Shown: positions 27,654 through 35,118 of the stretch, piece by piece
How the letters are laid out: each line of letters starts with the position of its first letter
Numbering within the stretch: the stretch's first letter is position 1
NCBI GenBank assembly: GCA_019748195.1
Contig: JAIEPW010000067.1
Location: 1 to 42,792, forward strand
Source: Bryobacteraceae bacterium
GTDB taxonomy: Bacteria > Acidobacteriota > Terriglobia > Bryobacterales > Bryobacteraceae
DNA: 42,792 nt
Direction of reading: 5' to 3'
Translations under genes and position numbers: made by a program
The notes under the pieces: generated by a model
The model's database searches: none
Told to the model about the DNA's origin: nothing
The model's input: the letters and a program-made list of their open reading frames with translations, nothing else

Positions 27654-28355
27654 TCAAAAAAGCCCGACCAGATCGGAAAACCGCTGCACCACTTCCAGCC
27701 GCCCCGGACCGCCGTTGCGGATCTCCTGCCGCTCCAGGCTCCAGGTGCGGGAATGCGGGACAAACACCGCGTTCATGCCCGCGGCCAGCGCCGCGTTCAC
27801 GTCCGACTTGGGCGAGTTGCCGATCATCCAGGTGGTGGCGGGCGGCATCGAGCGCTCCGCCATCAACGCCCGGTAGGCGTCCGGATTCTTTTCCTTCACG
27901 ATTCCCAGGTGCCCGAAGAAGACGCCCAGCCCGGAACGGTCCACCTTCAGCTTCTGCTCCTCGGGATCGCCCTTGGTGAACAAGGTCAGGTCATGCCTTT
28001 GCACCAGTTCCGCCAGTGTTTCCTCGACGCCGTCGATGAGCTCGATGGGCTGCGACAGGATCCTTTCGGCGAATGACATCACCTTGCGCAGGTCGGCGTC
28101 GCCGATGTCGCGCTCGGCCAGCCGCTGGTAGGCCTGCTGCAGGTTGCGGCCGAAGTTCCGGGAACCGTAGCCGTGAATTTGCGCGTTCACGATCTCGATC
28201 TCGTCCAGCACGGCGCGGATCTCGGGCGGCGAAAGACGGGAGTGGCTCAGGTAGTCGCAAAACTCGTCGAACGCCGCCTCGAAGTAGATGTTGTTCTCCC
28301 ACAGCGTGTCGTCGGCGTCGATGATCAGGTGCTGCCGGTGTCCGCGGAAGCTCAT
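27654..28355 (-). CDS. HAD-family phosphatase
   Basis: From ATG 28355 the protein has 233 residues; the longer in-frame start would run into the upstream gene. HAD motifs are present: nucleophile DADDT (13-17), Thr in LFTKGD (motif II), Lys in KEKNPDAY (motif III) and IGNSPKSDVNAAL (motif IV). A helical cap lies between motifs I and II, as in the haloacid-dehalogenase/5'-nucleotidase branch. The ATG overlaps the stop of the Lon-N-domain gene by four bases. Lying directly upstream of purine nucleoside phosphorylase and cytidine deaminase, it may be a nucleotide phosphatase feeding them, but this is inferred from position. Confidence 0.82.
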   Translation of the reverse strand: MSFRGHRQHLIIDADDTLWENNIYFEAAFDEFCDYLSHSRLSPPEIRAVLDEIEIVNAQIHGYGSRNFGRNLQQAYQRLAERDIGDADLRKVMSFAERILSQPIELIDGVEETLAELVQRHDLTLFTKGDPEEQKLKVDRSGLGVFFGHLGIVKEKNPDAYRALMAERSMPPATTWMIGNSPKSDVNAALAAGMNAVFVPHSRTWSLERQEIRNGGPGRLEVVQRFSDLVGLF

Positions 28356-28984
28356 TGCGTCAGGGGGGGCATCTTGCCGTGGCCGTTGCGGGGCGCCACG
28401 GATCGCACATGCGCGATCTGCCGCTGCTTTACTGTGTACTCTTCCAGAAACTCCGCCACGTGGTTCATACGGTCGGATTCGGAACGCATCGAAAGGAGCA
28501 CCTGGCGGAAGTTGAGCTCGGGCACCGCCTGGGCGATCTGGAAACTGAGCTGCGGATCGGACCAATCGGGGTGGACGCGCTGCGCCTGGTCGCTGATCTT
28601 CACCAGTTCCTCGAACGCCGCCACCGCGCGCTTGCGCAGTTGCTCGGGCGCGGCGGCGCTGCTGTCGTCGTCGAAAAATTCCACCTGGCCGCGCAGAAAC
28701 TCGCGGTCTTCATTCAGGGACTGGATTTCGAAACGGCGGCGGCCCCGCGTCAGGATATCCATGCGGCCGTCGGGATAACGCTCCATCACTTTCTCGATGG
28801 AAGCCGTGCAGCCGGTGCTGACGACGCCCTTCTGGTTGGCCAGCACCACCCCGAATTCGGCGGATTCCCGCAGCGCTTCCCCGATCATCTCCTTGTACCG
28901 GTCCTCGAAGATGTGAAGCGGAAGCGGGGTGCGCGGGAACAGCACCACCTCCAGCGGAAACAGCGGCAAAAACCCCTGCTGCAT
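28352..28984 (-). CDS. Lon N-terminal-domain protein
   Basis: A 210-residue stand-alone Lon substrate-binding domain with no ATPase or protease part. It opens LPLFPLEVVLFPRTPLPLHI followed by FEDRYKEMIGEAL, the classic Lon N-domain block, and continues with FGVVLANQKG and RRRFEIQSL. A helical tail follows (from about 120, PEQLRKRAVAAFEELVKISD). The ATG at 28984 is preferred; an in-frame ATG at 29005 adds seven residues. It is the first gene of the minus-strand operon and overlaps the HAD gene by four bases. Such proteins may bind unfolded or modified proteins; the role is unproven. Confidence 0.85.
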   Translation of the reverse strand: MQQGFLPLFPLEVVLFPRTPLPLHIFEDRYKEMIGEALRESAEFGVVLANQKGVVSTGCTASIEKVMERYPDGRMDILTRGRRRFEIQSLNEDREFLRGQVEFFDDDSSAAAPEQLRKRAVAAFEELVKISDQAQRVHPDWSDPQLSFQIAQAVPELNFRQVLLSMRSESDRMNHVAEFLEEYTVKQRQIAHVRSVAPRNGHGKMPPLTQ

Positions 28985-29054
28985 GCTACTATTATTGCTT
29001 CTCATTGACGTTGCGCGCCAGCTCACGAACACCGCTTGGGCGGAACTTCACCGG

Positions 29055-29840
29055 ATGCAGATTCGCGGAAAGACAGTCATGATCACCGGAGCCTCCTCCG
29101 GCATCGGCGCGGCCTGCGCCGTGGCATTCCGGAGGCGCGGCGCGAATCTGGTGCTGGTGGCGCGCTCGGCGGACCGGCTGCGGGACGCAGCTTCGCCGGG
29201 CGACCTGGTGCTTCCCGGCGATCTGCTGGAGGCCGGCTTCCGCCGCGAGGCGATGGCCGCCGCCATCGCCCGCTTCGGCGGCATCGACGTGCTGGTGAAC
29301 AATGCCGGAGTCGGCTTGTACGCGCCTTCCTGGCGAGCTTCCGCCGCCGAGATCCGCCACATGTTCGAATTGAATTTCTTCGCCCCGCTCGATCTGATCC
29401 AACTGGCCGCGCCGCACATGCGCGCCGCGGGGCGGGGCGTGATCGTGAACGTCAGCTCCATCGCCGGACGCGTGACGCTGCCCTGGTTCACGTTGTACTC
29501 GGCGACGAAAGCCGCGCTGGGCGCGCTCACCCGCGGGCTGCGCAGTGAGCTGAAGCGCGATGGAATTCATTGCGTGGAGGTTTGTCCCGGCTACGTCCGG
29601 ACGGCGTTTCAGCGCAACGTGCTTTCCGGTTCGCCGCCCGAAGCATTGGTCGCGGGACGCCGCTTCGCCACCACGGCCGAAAGCTGCGCGAACGCGATCG
29701 CCAGGGCGGTGGAACGCGAGGCCGGCACCGTGATCACGCCGGGTTCGGGCCGGCTGCTGCTGGCCGCGCAAGCGCTGTTTCCCTCTCTGCTGGAGTCGCA
29801 ACTGGCGCGGATGATGGACCGCCAGGAGGCTCGCCCGTGA
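29055..29840 (+). CDS. Short-chain dehydrogenase/reductase
   Basis: A 261-residue classical SDR using NAD(P)H. It has the nucleotide loop TGASSGIG (11-18), NNAG (82-85), catalytic Ser134 or Ser135 (VNVSSIAG), Tyr148 and Lys152 (YSATK). Arg38 after beta2 (VARSADR) favours NADPH. The substrate loop and C-terminus (PGYVRTAFQRNV) are like the YqjQ/DltE-type SDRs that act on lipids or sugars. ATG 29055 is chosen because upstream frame sequence is not SDR-like. Its stop overlaps the shikimate kinase GTG start by four bases. Confidence 0.9.
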   Translation: MQIRGKTVMITGASSGIGAACAVAFRRRGANLVLVARSADRLRDAASPGDLVLPGDLLEAGFRREAMAAAIARFGGIDVLVNNAGVGLYAPSWRASAAEIRHMFELNFFAPLDLIQLAAPHMRAAGRGVIVNVSSIAGRVTLPWFTLYSATKAALGALTRGLRSELKRDGIHCVEVCPGYVRTAFQRNVLSGSPPEALVAGRRFATTAESCANAIARAVEREAGTVITPGSGRLLLAAQALFPSLLESQLARMMDRQEARP

Positions 29841-30364
29841 TCCTGAAGCTGAAGCGCACGCCCGGGATTTACCTGGTGGGGTTCATGGGGGCGGGGAAGA
29901 CCACCATCGGGCAGATGCTGGCCGATGAGCTGGGCTGGTCGTTCCTGGACCTGGACGCGGAAATCGAGCGCGAGCAGATGCAGTCGATCGCCGATATTTT
30001 TGAGAGGCAGGGCGAGGCGGCGTTCCGGGAGATGGAAACGGCGGCCCTCGAAAAGCGAGTTCGGGCCGTGCAGAGCGGGCGGCCGGTGGTGATCGCGCTG
30101 GGCGGCGGCGCCTTCGTCGAGGAGCGCAACTACGAGATCCTGGAGAACAACGGCGTCACCATCTGGCTGGACTGTCCGCTGCCGCTGGTGGAGGCGCGCC
30201 TGAGCACGGGCGGGCAGGACCGGCCGCTGGCGCGCGATCCGCTGAAACTGGCGCACCTTTATGAGCAGCGCCGCCCCACTTACTCGAAGGCCGATTATCG
30301 CGTGGACGGCGCCATGGAGCCGCGCGACATCGTCGCCGAGATCCTGAAGCTTCCCTTGTTCTGA
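29837..30364 (+). CDS. aroK: Shikimate kinase
   Basis: A 175-residue kinase making shikimate-3-phosphate from shikimate and ATP in the aromatic amino-acid pathway. The Walker A loop is GFMGAGKTT (15-23). DLDAEIE (38-44) holds the Asp that binds shikimate, FREMET (63-68) provides Arg64, GGGAF is the conserved turn, and DRPLARDP (in the LID) carries the ATP-binding Arg. Length is standard. The GTG start overlaps the SDR stop (GTGA). The glycerate kinase starts two bases after its stop, so the three are an operon without an obvious common pathway. Confidence 0.92.
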   Translation: MILKLKRTPGIYLVGFMGAGKTTIGQMLADELGWSFLDLDAEIEREQMQSIADIFERQGEAAFREMETAALEKRVRAVQSGRPVVIALGGGAFVEERNYEILENNGVTIWLDCPLPLVEARLSTGGQDRPLARDPLKLAHLYEQRRPTYSKADYRVDGAMEPRDIVAEILKLPLF

Positions 30365-30366
30365 TC

Positions 30367-31689
30367 GTGAATTCCGAACGGCGGATGCAACAACACGCGC
30401 TGCGCATCTTCCACGCCGCGGTGCGGGCGGCGGATCCGGCGTTGTGCGTCCGCCGCGTTTTGCGCCTTCGCGGGCCGAAGCTGATGGCGGGCGGGCACGC
30501 CGTCGACCTGCGCCGGATCCACCGCATCATCGTGCTCGGCGCGGGCAAGGCGTCGGCGCGGATGGCCGAAGCCGCGGAGCGTGTCCTGGGAGCGCGCGTC
30601 ACCGCGGGCCTGATCGTGTCGCCCGGCGGCCTCCCGGCGCGATCCCGGCGGATCCAAACCGTTGAGGCGGGACACCCGGTGCCGGACACGCGCGGCGTCG
30701 CGGGCGCGCGGCGCATCGCGGCCCTGGCCGCCGGCGCGGGTCCCGCCGACCTGGTGCTGTTTCTGATCTCCGGCGGCGCCTCCGCCCTGCTGCCGCTGCC
30801 CGCCGCGGGCGTGACGCTCGCGGCGAAGCAGCGCGTCACCCGGACGCTGCTTGCCTGCGGGGCAAACATCGGCGAGATCAACACCGTGCGCAAGCATCTT
30901 TCCGCCGTCAAGGGCGGGCAGCTCGCCCGGCTGGCGCATCCCGCGCGCGTGATCACGCTCGCGTTGTCCGACGTCGTGGGTGATCCGCCCGAGGTGATCG
31001 GCTCCGGTCCCACGGTGGCGGATCCGTCCAGTTTCGCGGACGCCCTGGCGATCCTGAGGCGCTACGGGCTGGTGGACAGGCTGCCCGCCGGCGTGCGGAC
31101 ACGATTCGAGGCAGGGGCGGCGGGGCGCGTCACGGAAACGCCCAAGCCGGGCGCGCCCGAGCTCGCGGGCGCGGATTTCGTGCTGGCCGGAAACAACCGC
31201 CTGGCGCTCGAAGCCGCGGCGGACCAGGCCCGCGAACTCGGCTATGCGCCCCGGATCCTCACCGCGGCGCTCGCGGGCGAGGCTCGGGACGCGGCGCGGG
31301 TGTGGGCGGCGATCGCCCTGGAGCAGGCCCGCCAGGCTCGCGGTCCGGTCTGCCTGCTGAGCGGCGGCGAGACCACGGTGACGCTGCGCGGCGCCGGCCG
31401 GGGCGGCCGCAACCAGGAGTTTGCCCTGGCGGCCGCGATCGCGATGGACGGCGAGCGCGACACGCTGCTGTTGAGCGCCGGAACGGATGGAATCGACGGG
31501 CCCACGCCCGCGGCCGGAGCGATCGCCACCGGCGGCACGCTCGCTCGCGCCCGCGCCCTCGGGCTGGACGCGCGCGCCGCTCTCGACGCCAACGATTCGT
31601 ACCGCTTTTTCGATTCGCTCGGCGGCCTGGTGAACACCGGACCCACGGGGACCAACGTGATGGATCTGCAGATCCTGCTCCGCCCCTGA
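30367..31689 (+). CDS. gckA: Glycerate 2-kinase (GckA/MOFRL family)
   Basis: A 440-residue protein of the glycerate kinase/MOFRL family, which phosphorylates D-glycerate to 2-phosphoglycerate. Characteristic blocks are IIVLGAGKASARMA, VEAGHPVPDTRGV, LVLFLISGGASALL (the nucleotide region), CGANIGEINTVRKHLSAVKG and LALSDVVGDPPEVIGSGPTV. The MOFRL half has CLLSGGETTVT and GRGGRNQEFAL, then SAGTDGIDGPTPAAGA. All key segments are present. It begins with a GTG two bases after the shikimate kinase stop, and it links glyoxylate/serine or sugar-acid catabolism to glycolysis. Confidence 0.9.
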   Translation: MNSERRMQQHALRIFHAAVRAADPALCVRRVLRLRGPKLMAGGHAVDLRRIHRIIVLGAGKASARMAEAAERVLGARVTAGLIVSPGGLPARSRRIQTVEAGHPVPDTRGVAGARRIAALAAGAGPADLVLFLISGGASALLPLPAAGVTLAAKQRVTRTLLACGANIGEINTVRKHLSAVKGGQLARLAHPARVITLALSDVVGDPPEVIGSGPTVADPSSFADALAILRRYGLVDRLPAGVRTRFEAGAAGRVTETPKPGAPELAGADFVLAGNNRLALEAAADQARELGYAPRILTAALAGEARDAARVWAAIALEQARQARGPVCLLSGGETTVTLRGAGRGGRNQEFALAAAIAMDGERDTLLLSAGTDGIDGPTPAAGAIATGGTLARARALGLDARAALDANDSYRFFDSLGGLVNTGPTGTNVMDLQILLRP

Positions 31690-31702
31690 TACAGTCGAGC
31701 GT

Positions 31703-32143
31703 ATGCGTACGTTGCTTTTCTGCCTGTTTTCCGCGCTCAGCTTGTCCGCGCAGACTCGCCACATCCAGCCTGACGGTTTGTCGAAGCCCACCACCTACAC
31801 CCACGTGGTGGCGGCATCCGGGAAGGAAACGGTCTACGTCTCGGGCCAGGTCTCGGCCGATGCCAAGGGGCAAATTGTAGGCAAGGGAGATCTGAAGGCG
31901 CAGACGGCGCAGGCGATGGAGAATCTGAAGATCGCGCTGGCCGCCGCGGGTTGCACCTTCGATCACGTGGTGAAAATGACCACGTTCGTCGTCAATTTCA
32001 AGGCGGCGGACCTGGCGGCGCTGCGGGAAATCCGCTCCCGCTATCTCAATCCGGCCAAGCCACCGGCATCCACGCTGCTGGGGGTTCAGGCGTTGGCGAA
32101 CCCGGATTACCTGATCGAGATCGAAGCGATCGCCGTGAAATAG
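31703..32143 (+). CDS. Exported RidA-family protein
   Basis: A 146-residue RidA/YjgF/UK114 protein preceded by a signal peptide (MRTLLFCLFSALSLSAQ). The fold's blocks are HVVAASGKETVYVSGQVSAD, QTAQAMENLKIALAAAGCTF, DHVVKMTTFVVNF and PASTLLGVQALANPDYLIEI. In deaminase-active RidA the segment before the final Glu carries an Arg that binds imines; here the equivalent position in STLLGV appears to be Leu, so imine deaminase activity may be absent. Canonical RidA is cytosolic, and export suggests a different role. It begins 13 bases after the glycerate kinase stop. Confidence 0.85.
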   Translation: MRTLLFCLFSALSLSAQTRHIQPDGLSKPTTYTHVVAASGKETVYVSGQVSADAKGQIVGKGDLKAQTAQAMENLKIALAAAGCTFDHVVKMTTFVVNFKAADLAALREIRSRYLNPAKPPASTLLGVQALANPDYLIEIEAIAVK

Positions 32144-32146
32144 GCG

Positions 32147-33604
32147 TCACTGATCGATGCGACCGGGCGGCGCCGGAGCCTTGGGCGCCTTCGGCTGCGG
32201 CGTGTCCGGGAAATCCGGGAAGGCCGACTGCGTGACGCGATCGCCGCTGCCGTCCTTGCGGACGGTGATGGTGCCGCGCCCCGCTTCGATCACCACGGAG
32301 GGCCCTCCGCCGGTGCTGCCTTCCAGCCGTTGTCCCCGCGGGCCTTCGCTTTCCACGCGCAGCGGGCTGCCGTAGTCGTTGTTGATGTCGCCGCGATCCA
32401 CCTTGGCGCGGATCTCAAACTTCGCGTTCCTGGGGAAGTCGATATCGACATCGCCGGCGCGGGTGCGGATGTCCATCTTGGCGAGCGCCGCCGGAGGCCG
32501 GATCTCGATATCGCCGCGATCCACCGACAACTCCAGGCTGTTGGTGAATGCCGACAGGCGGACGTCCTTGGTGCGTGACGAGATCCGCGCCGGACCCACG
32601 AATTCGCTTGCGGTCAGTTCCCCGCGGCTCATCTGCACCAGTCCGGGAACCCGCTCGAAGGAAAGTTCCGTCTGCGAGCTCTCGAACTTCAGGCCCTTGG
32701 CCAATTTGCGGAATTCCAGCGTGCCGGAGTAGTCGCCGTTGACGGTGACGGCGTTTTCCACGTTCTCGATGGTGACGTCGTCGCCGCGGCCCTTCAGCTC
32801 CAGCGGACCCTTGATGTCGATGGCGCGAACGATATCGCTGCGCCGCAGGTCGATTTTTACTTCGCCGCCGATCTTCTGCAGCCGCACTCCGGCGTTGTCG
32901 CTGACGACTTCCACGTTGCCGGAAATGTCGTTGATTTCGAAATCGCCGTAGCGGCCGCGGGCCTCGACGCTGGCGCCGCGCGGGACCGTGATTTCCATGT
33001 CGGCCTCCAGCCGGAGGTTGTCGGAAGCCCGCTCCTGGTTGCTGCGGATGATCACCTGATCGCCCTGCGCCACCACTTCGAGCGGCGTGTCGCGATCGGC
33101 CTTTTCGGCGTCGCTCTGCTGCAGGCTGCGGATGGTCTTGCGGCCGGTGACCTTGATTTCCTCGGTGTCGGCGCCGATAATGCGCGCGTTGCCGCGGAAG
33201 CTTTCGATCACCAGGCGCGGCGTCTTGCCGGCCTTGGCCTGCCCGGCGATGGGGTACTCGAACGTCTCGCCCAGGATCTCGATGCCGCCGATCCGGGCGC
33301 GCACGTTGCGTCCCCAGACGGAGCCGTCGCCTTCGCGGAAGAAGAACAAGCCGGATCCGATGATGGTGAGGAAGACCACCAGCGTCCATTCGCCGCCCGA
33401 GATGCCGCGCTCCGGCAGCGGCTTGCCTTGCGTGGACCAGGTGAGGATTTCCACCAGCCGCAGCACGCCCCAGCCGATGAGCAGGAAGGGCCAGTAGCGG
33501 GCCAGGTAGCTCAACAACGGCAGGTCCGGATTCAGGTTGCGAATCAGGAACAGCGCGCCCAGCAGGATCAGAATCAAAGGTGCGACAACGGAAGTCCGCT
33601 TCAT
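32147..33604 (-). CDS. Membrane-anchored DUF4097-like beta-solenoid protein (LiaG-like)
   Basis: A 485-residue protein. ATG 33604 overlaps the previous stop by four bases; the longer frame start at 33727 is rejected. Residues 1-57 contain two helices with the LiaI/LiaF-type motif (PLILILLGALFLIRNL, then YWPFLLIGWGVLRL). A third helix (about 71-90, TLVVFLTIIGSGLFFF) leads outside. Residues about 95-440 are beta-rich with repeating short strands (ISGNVEVVSDNAGVRLQKIG, IDIKGPLELKGRGDDVTIEN, SLELSVDRGDIEIRPPAALA), the DUF4097/adhesin-like pattern. The tail is Pro-rich. It is the last gene of the sigma operon and probably sits in the envelope as sensor or effector. No enzymatic motif is seen. Confidence 0.8.
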   Translation of the reverse strand: MKRTSVVAPLILILLGALFLIRNLNPDLPLLSYLARYWPFLLIGWGVLRLVEILTWSTQGKPLPERGISGGEWTLVVFLTIIGSGLFFFREGDGSVWGRNVRARIGGIEILGETFEYPIAGQAKAGKTPRLVIESFRGNARIIGADTEEIKVTGRKTIRSLQQSDAEKADRDTPLEVVAQGDQVIIRSNQERASDNLRLEADMEITVPRGASVEARGRYGDFEINDISGNVEVVSDNAGVRLQKIGGEVKIDLRRSDIVRAIDIKGPLELKGRGDDVTIENVENAVTVNGDYSGTLEFRKLAKGLKFESSQTELSFERVPGLVQMSRGELTASEFVGPARISSRTKDVRLSAFTNSLELSVDRGDIEIRPPAALAKMDIRTRAGDVDIDFPRNAKFEIRAKVDRGDINNDYGSPLRVESEGPRGQRLEGSTGGGPSVVIEAGRGTITVRKDGSGDRVTQSAFPDFPDTPQPKAPKAPAPPGRIDQ

Positions 33605-33819
33605 GCCTGTCCTCCCGGGGGGGCGCTTGGAGTAAGATCCATGGGGTCGCGATCGGCCACCCGTTCGAGCAGCTTGGTGACGCCGAAAACGATCAGCAAT
33701 ACCGGCCAGGTTCGTCCGAAGTGCCATCCGCCCATCTGATCGGCGGCCATCAGGATGCCGAGCGTGATCAGCAGCAGCGGCCCGCGCGCCGCGCGGACCA
33801 GCGCTTTACTGTTGTTCAT
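33601..33819 (-). CDS. Small LiaI/LiaF-like two-helix membrane protein (DUF5668 type)
   Basis: A 72-residue protein with two membrane helices: GPLLLITLGILMAADQM and RTWPVLLIVFGVTKLLERV. This G-LL-L-G...WP-LLI-GV pattern is the LiaI-LiaF-like transmembrane region, seen also at the N-terminus of the next gene and the C-terminus of the previous one. The start overlaps the 231-residue gene by 14 bases and the stop overlaps the following ATG by four. It probably works together with those neighbours as a membrane complex. Confidence 0.78.
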   Translation of the reverse strand: MNNSKALVRAARGPLLLITLGILMAADQMGGWHFGRTWPVLLIVFGVTKLLERVADRDPMDLTPSAPPGGQA

Positions 33820-34501
33820 GGATCACCCCCGAGGAGGCCGGCCGCGAGTCGCCGGGGTTGAGCCGCACGTACAGCAGGTAAGCTCCCAGCGCGATCAGGA
33901 ACAGCGGCAGCCCGTAGCGCAGCAACTGCCGCACTTCGAACAGGCCCAGGTTGTTGGCCAGCATCACCACACCGAGCGCGATCACCAGGATCGGCGCGGC
34001 GGGGAAGCGGGAAGCGCCCTTGGCGGGCAGCAGGCTGGAGAACTCGTCCACGGCCAGTCCCATCTGGCGTTTCTTGGCGGTGTGGTAAGCCTCGAAGGCC
34101 ATGTAGAACACGAAGGTTCCGGTCAGCAGGCCCACCAGCGGTTCCAGCCCGGCGGCGGCGCCGGTTTCCATCACGCTGATCAGGATGCCGAGAATCACGA
34201 CATGGATGAGGCCCTTGGCGTACTGGCCGTTATAGATGGCGCCCACGCCCGGAATCAGGCCCAGGACAAATGCCAGCCCGGGGGACACGCCGGAGTTGAC
34301 CTGCGGGCCGGCCGGCGCCACATAAGGCGACGTGTACGGCGAGGGCGGTTCGGCGGCCGCTGGGTTTTGGGAGGTCATCGGCATATGCTCCTGGCAGTAA
34401 ATGATTCCGTTCACCGCGCGCGGCAAGGGCTCGTACAGCCCTTTCCCGCACGTCCGGCAGTAGGCCGCGGGTCTGGGAGCGGCGTTTTGCATATCACTCA
34501 T
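33806..34501 (-). CDS. Zinc-finger-headed multi-helix membrane protein with LiaI-like C-terminus
   Basis: A 231-residue protein. The head has CRTCGKGLYEPLP...IIYCQEH: Cys15, Cys18, Cys36 and His39, a B-box-like zinc site. A Pro/Ser/Tyr-rich linker follows (about 42-70). Then comes a TM2-like helix pair (about 74-110: LAFVLGLIPGVGAIYNGQYA, GLIHVVILGILISVM) and further hydrophobic segments. The C-terminus (PAPILVIALGVVMLANNLGL, LPLFLIALGAYLLYVRL) again has the two-helix LiaI-like motif. The ATG overlaps the anti-sigma stop by four bases. I infer a cytoplasmic zinc head on a membrane body, perhaps an adaptor to the sigma/anti-sigma pair. Confidence 0.78.
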   Translation of the reverse strand: MSDMQNAAPRPAAYCRTCGKGLYEPLPRAVNGIIYCQEHMPMTSQNPAAAEPPSPYTSPYVAPAGPQVNSGVSPGLAFVLGLIPGVGAIYNGQYAKGLIHVVILGILISVMETGAAAGLEPLVGLLTGTFVFYMAFEAYHTAKKRQMGLAVDEFSSLLPAKGASRFPAAPILVIALGVVMLANNLGLFEVRQLLRYGLPLFLIALGAYLLYVRLNPGDSRPASSGVIHEQQ

Positions 34502-35112
34502 CTGGGATCTCCTGGCCTTACATCCCGGGCCGGACCTCCGCCGCTGCTGCCGCCTCCCGCTCCTGATGGCTGCTGCTGCCGCTCGGCTTCCGCCTGGTCA
34601 TTCCATTCCTTCAGCCTGGACTGGATTTCGTAAACCCAGCGCAGGTTCTCGTAATACTTCACGGCGCGGTCGTACACGCGATGCGCCTTGTCATCCACCG
34701 TCTGCCAGACCTTCACCGGGTCCAGGTCGGAGGGTTTCAACTGCCGGATCTGGATTCCCGAAAAGCGTCCCAGCATGGCGAAGCTGAGCACGGTCATGGC
34801 CATGCCCATCGCGAACCGCGGCTGCAGCACCGGCTCCAGCCAGCGGCCCAGGAAGCGGCGGATCCAGTTCTTGGGCGCGGGCGCCGGAATGCGGCCCGTC
34901 TGCAGGTCGAACTGAATCCGCGTCACCAATTCCGGCGGCGCTTCCAGCGCCGGCACACCCTCGAAGAACCGGACCGCGCCCGCCGCATCCCGCGCCAGCA
35001 CGGCGCATTCCGGGCATCCGGAAAGATGCTGCTCCAGGGCGGACTTCTGCTCGCCGTGGAGCGTGCCGTCCACGTAATCGCAAAGCAGAATTTCCAGTTC
35101 AGCGCAGTTCAT
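34498..35112 (-). CDS. Zinc-binding anti-sigma factor (zf-HC2)
   Basis: A 204-residue membrane protein. The N-terminus (MNCAELEILLCDYVDGTLHG, then EQHLSGCPECAVLARDA) has the His-x3-Cys-x2-Cys anti-sigma zinc motif: His29, Cys33 and Cys36, with an upstream Cys3 as the likely fourth ligand. One membrane helix (about 98-115, FAMGMAMTVLSFAMLG) follows. A charged helix and a Gly/Pro-rich tail end the chain. It lies six bases after the sigma gene and should hold that sigma factor inactive until a signal. It overlaps the next gene by four bases. Confidence 0.87.
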   Translation of the reverse strand: MNCAELEILLCDYVDGTLHGEQKSALEQHLSGCPECAVLARDAAGAVRFFEGVPALEAPPELVTRIQFDLQTGRIPAPAPKNWIRRFLGRWLEPVLQPRFAMGMAMTVLSFAMLGRFSGIQIRQLKPSDLDPVKVWQTVDDKAHRVYDRAVKYYENLRWVYEIQSRLKEWNDQAEAERQQQPSGAGGGSSGGGPARDVRPGDPR

Positions 35113-35118
35113 GATCTT

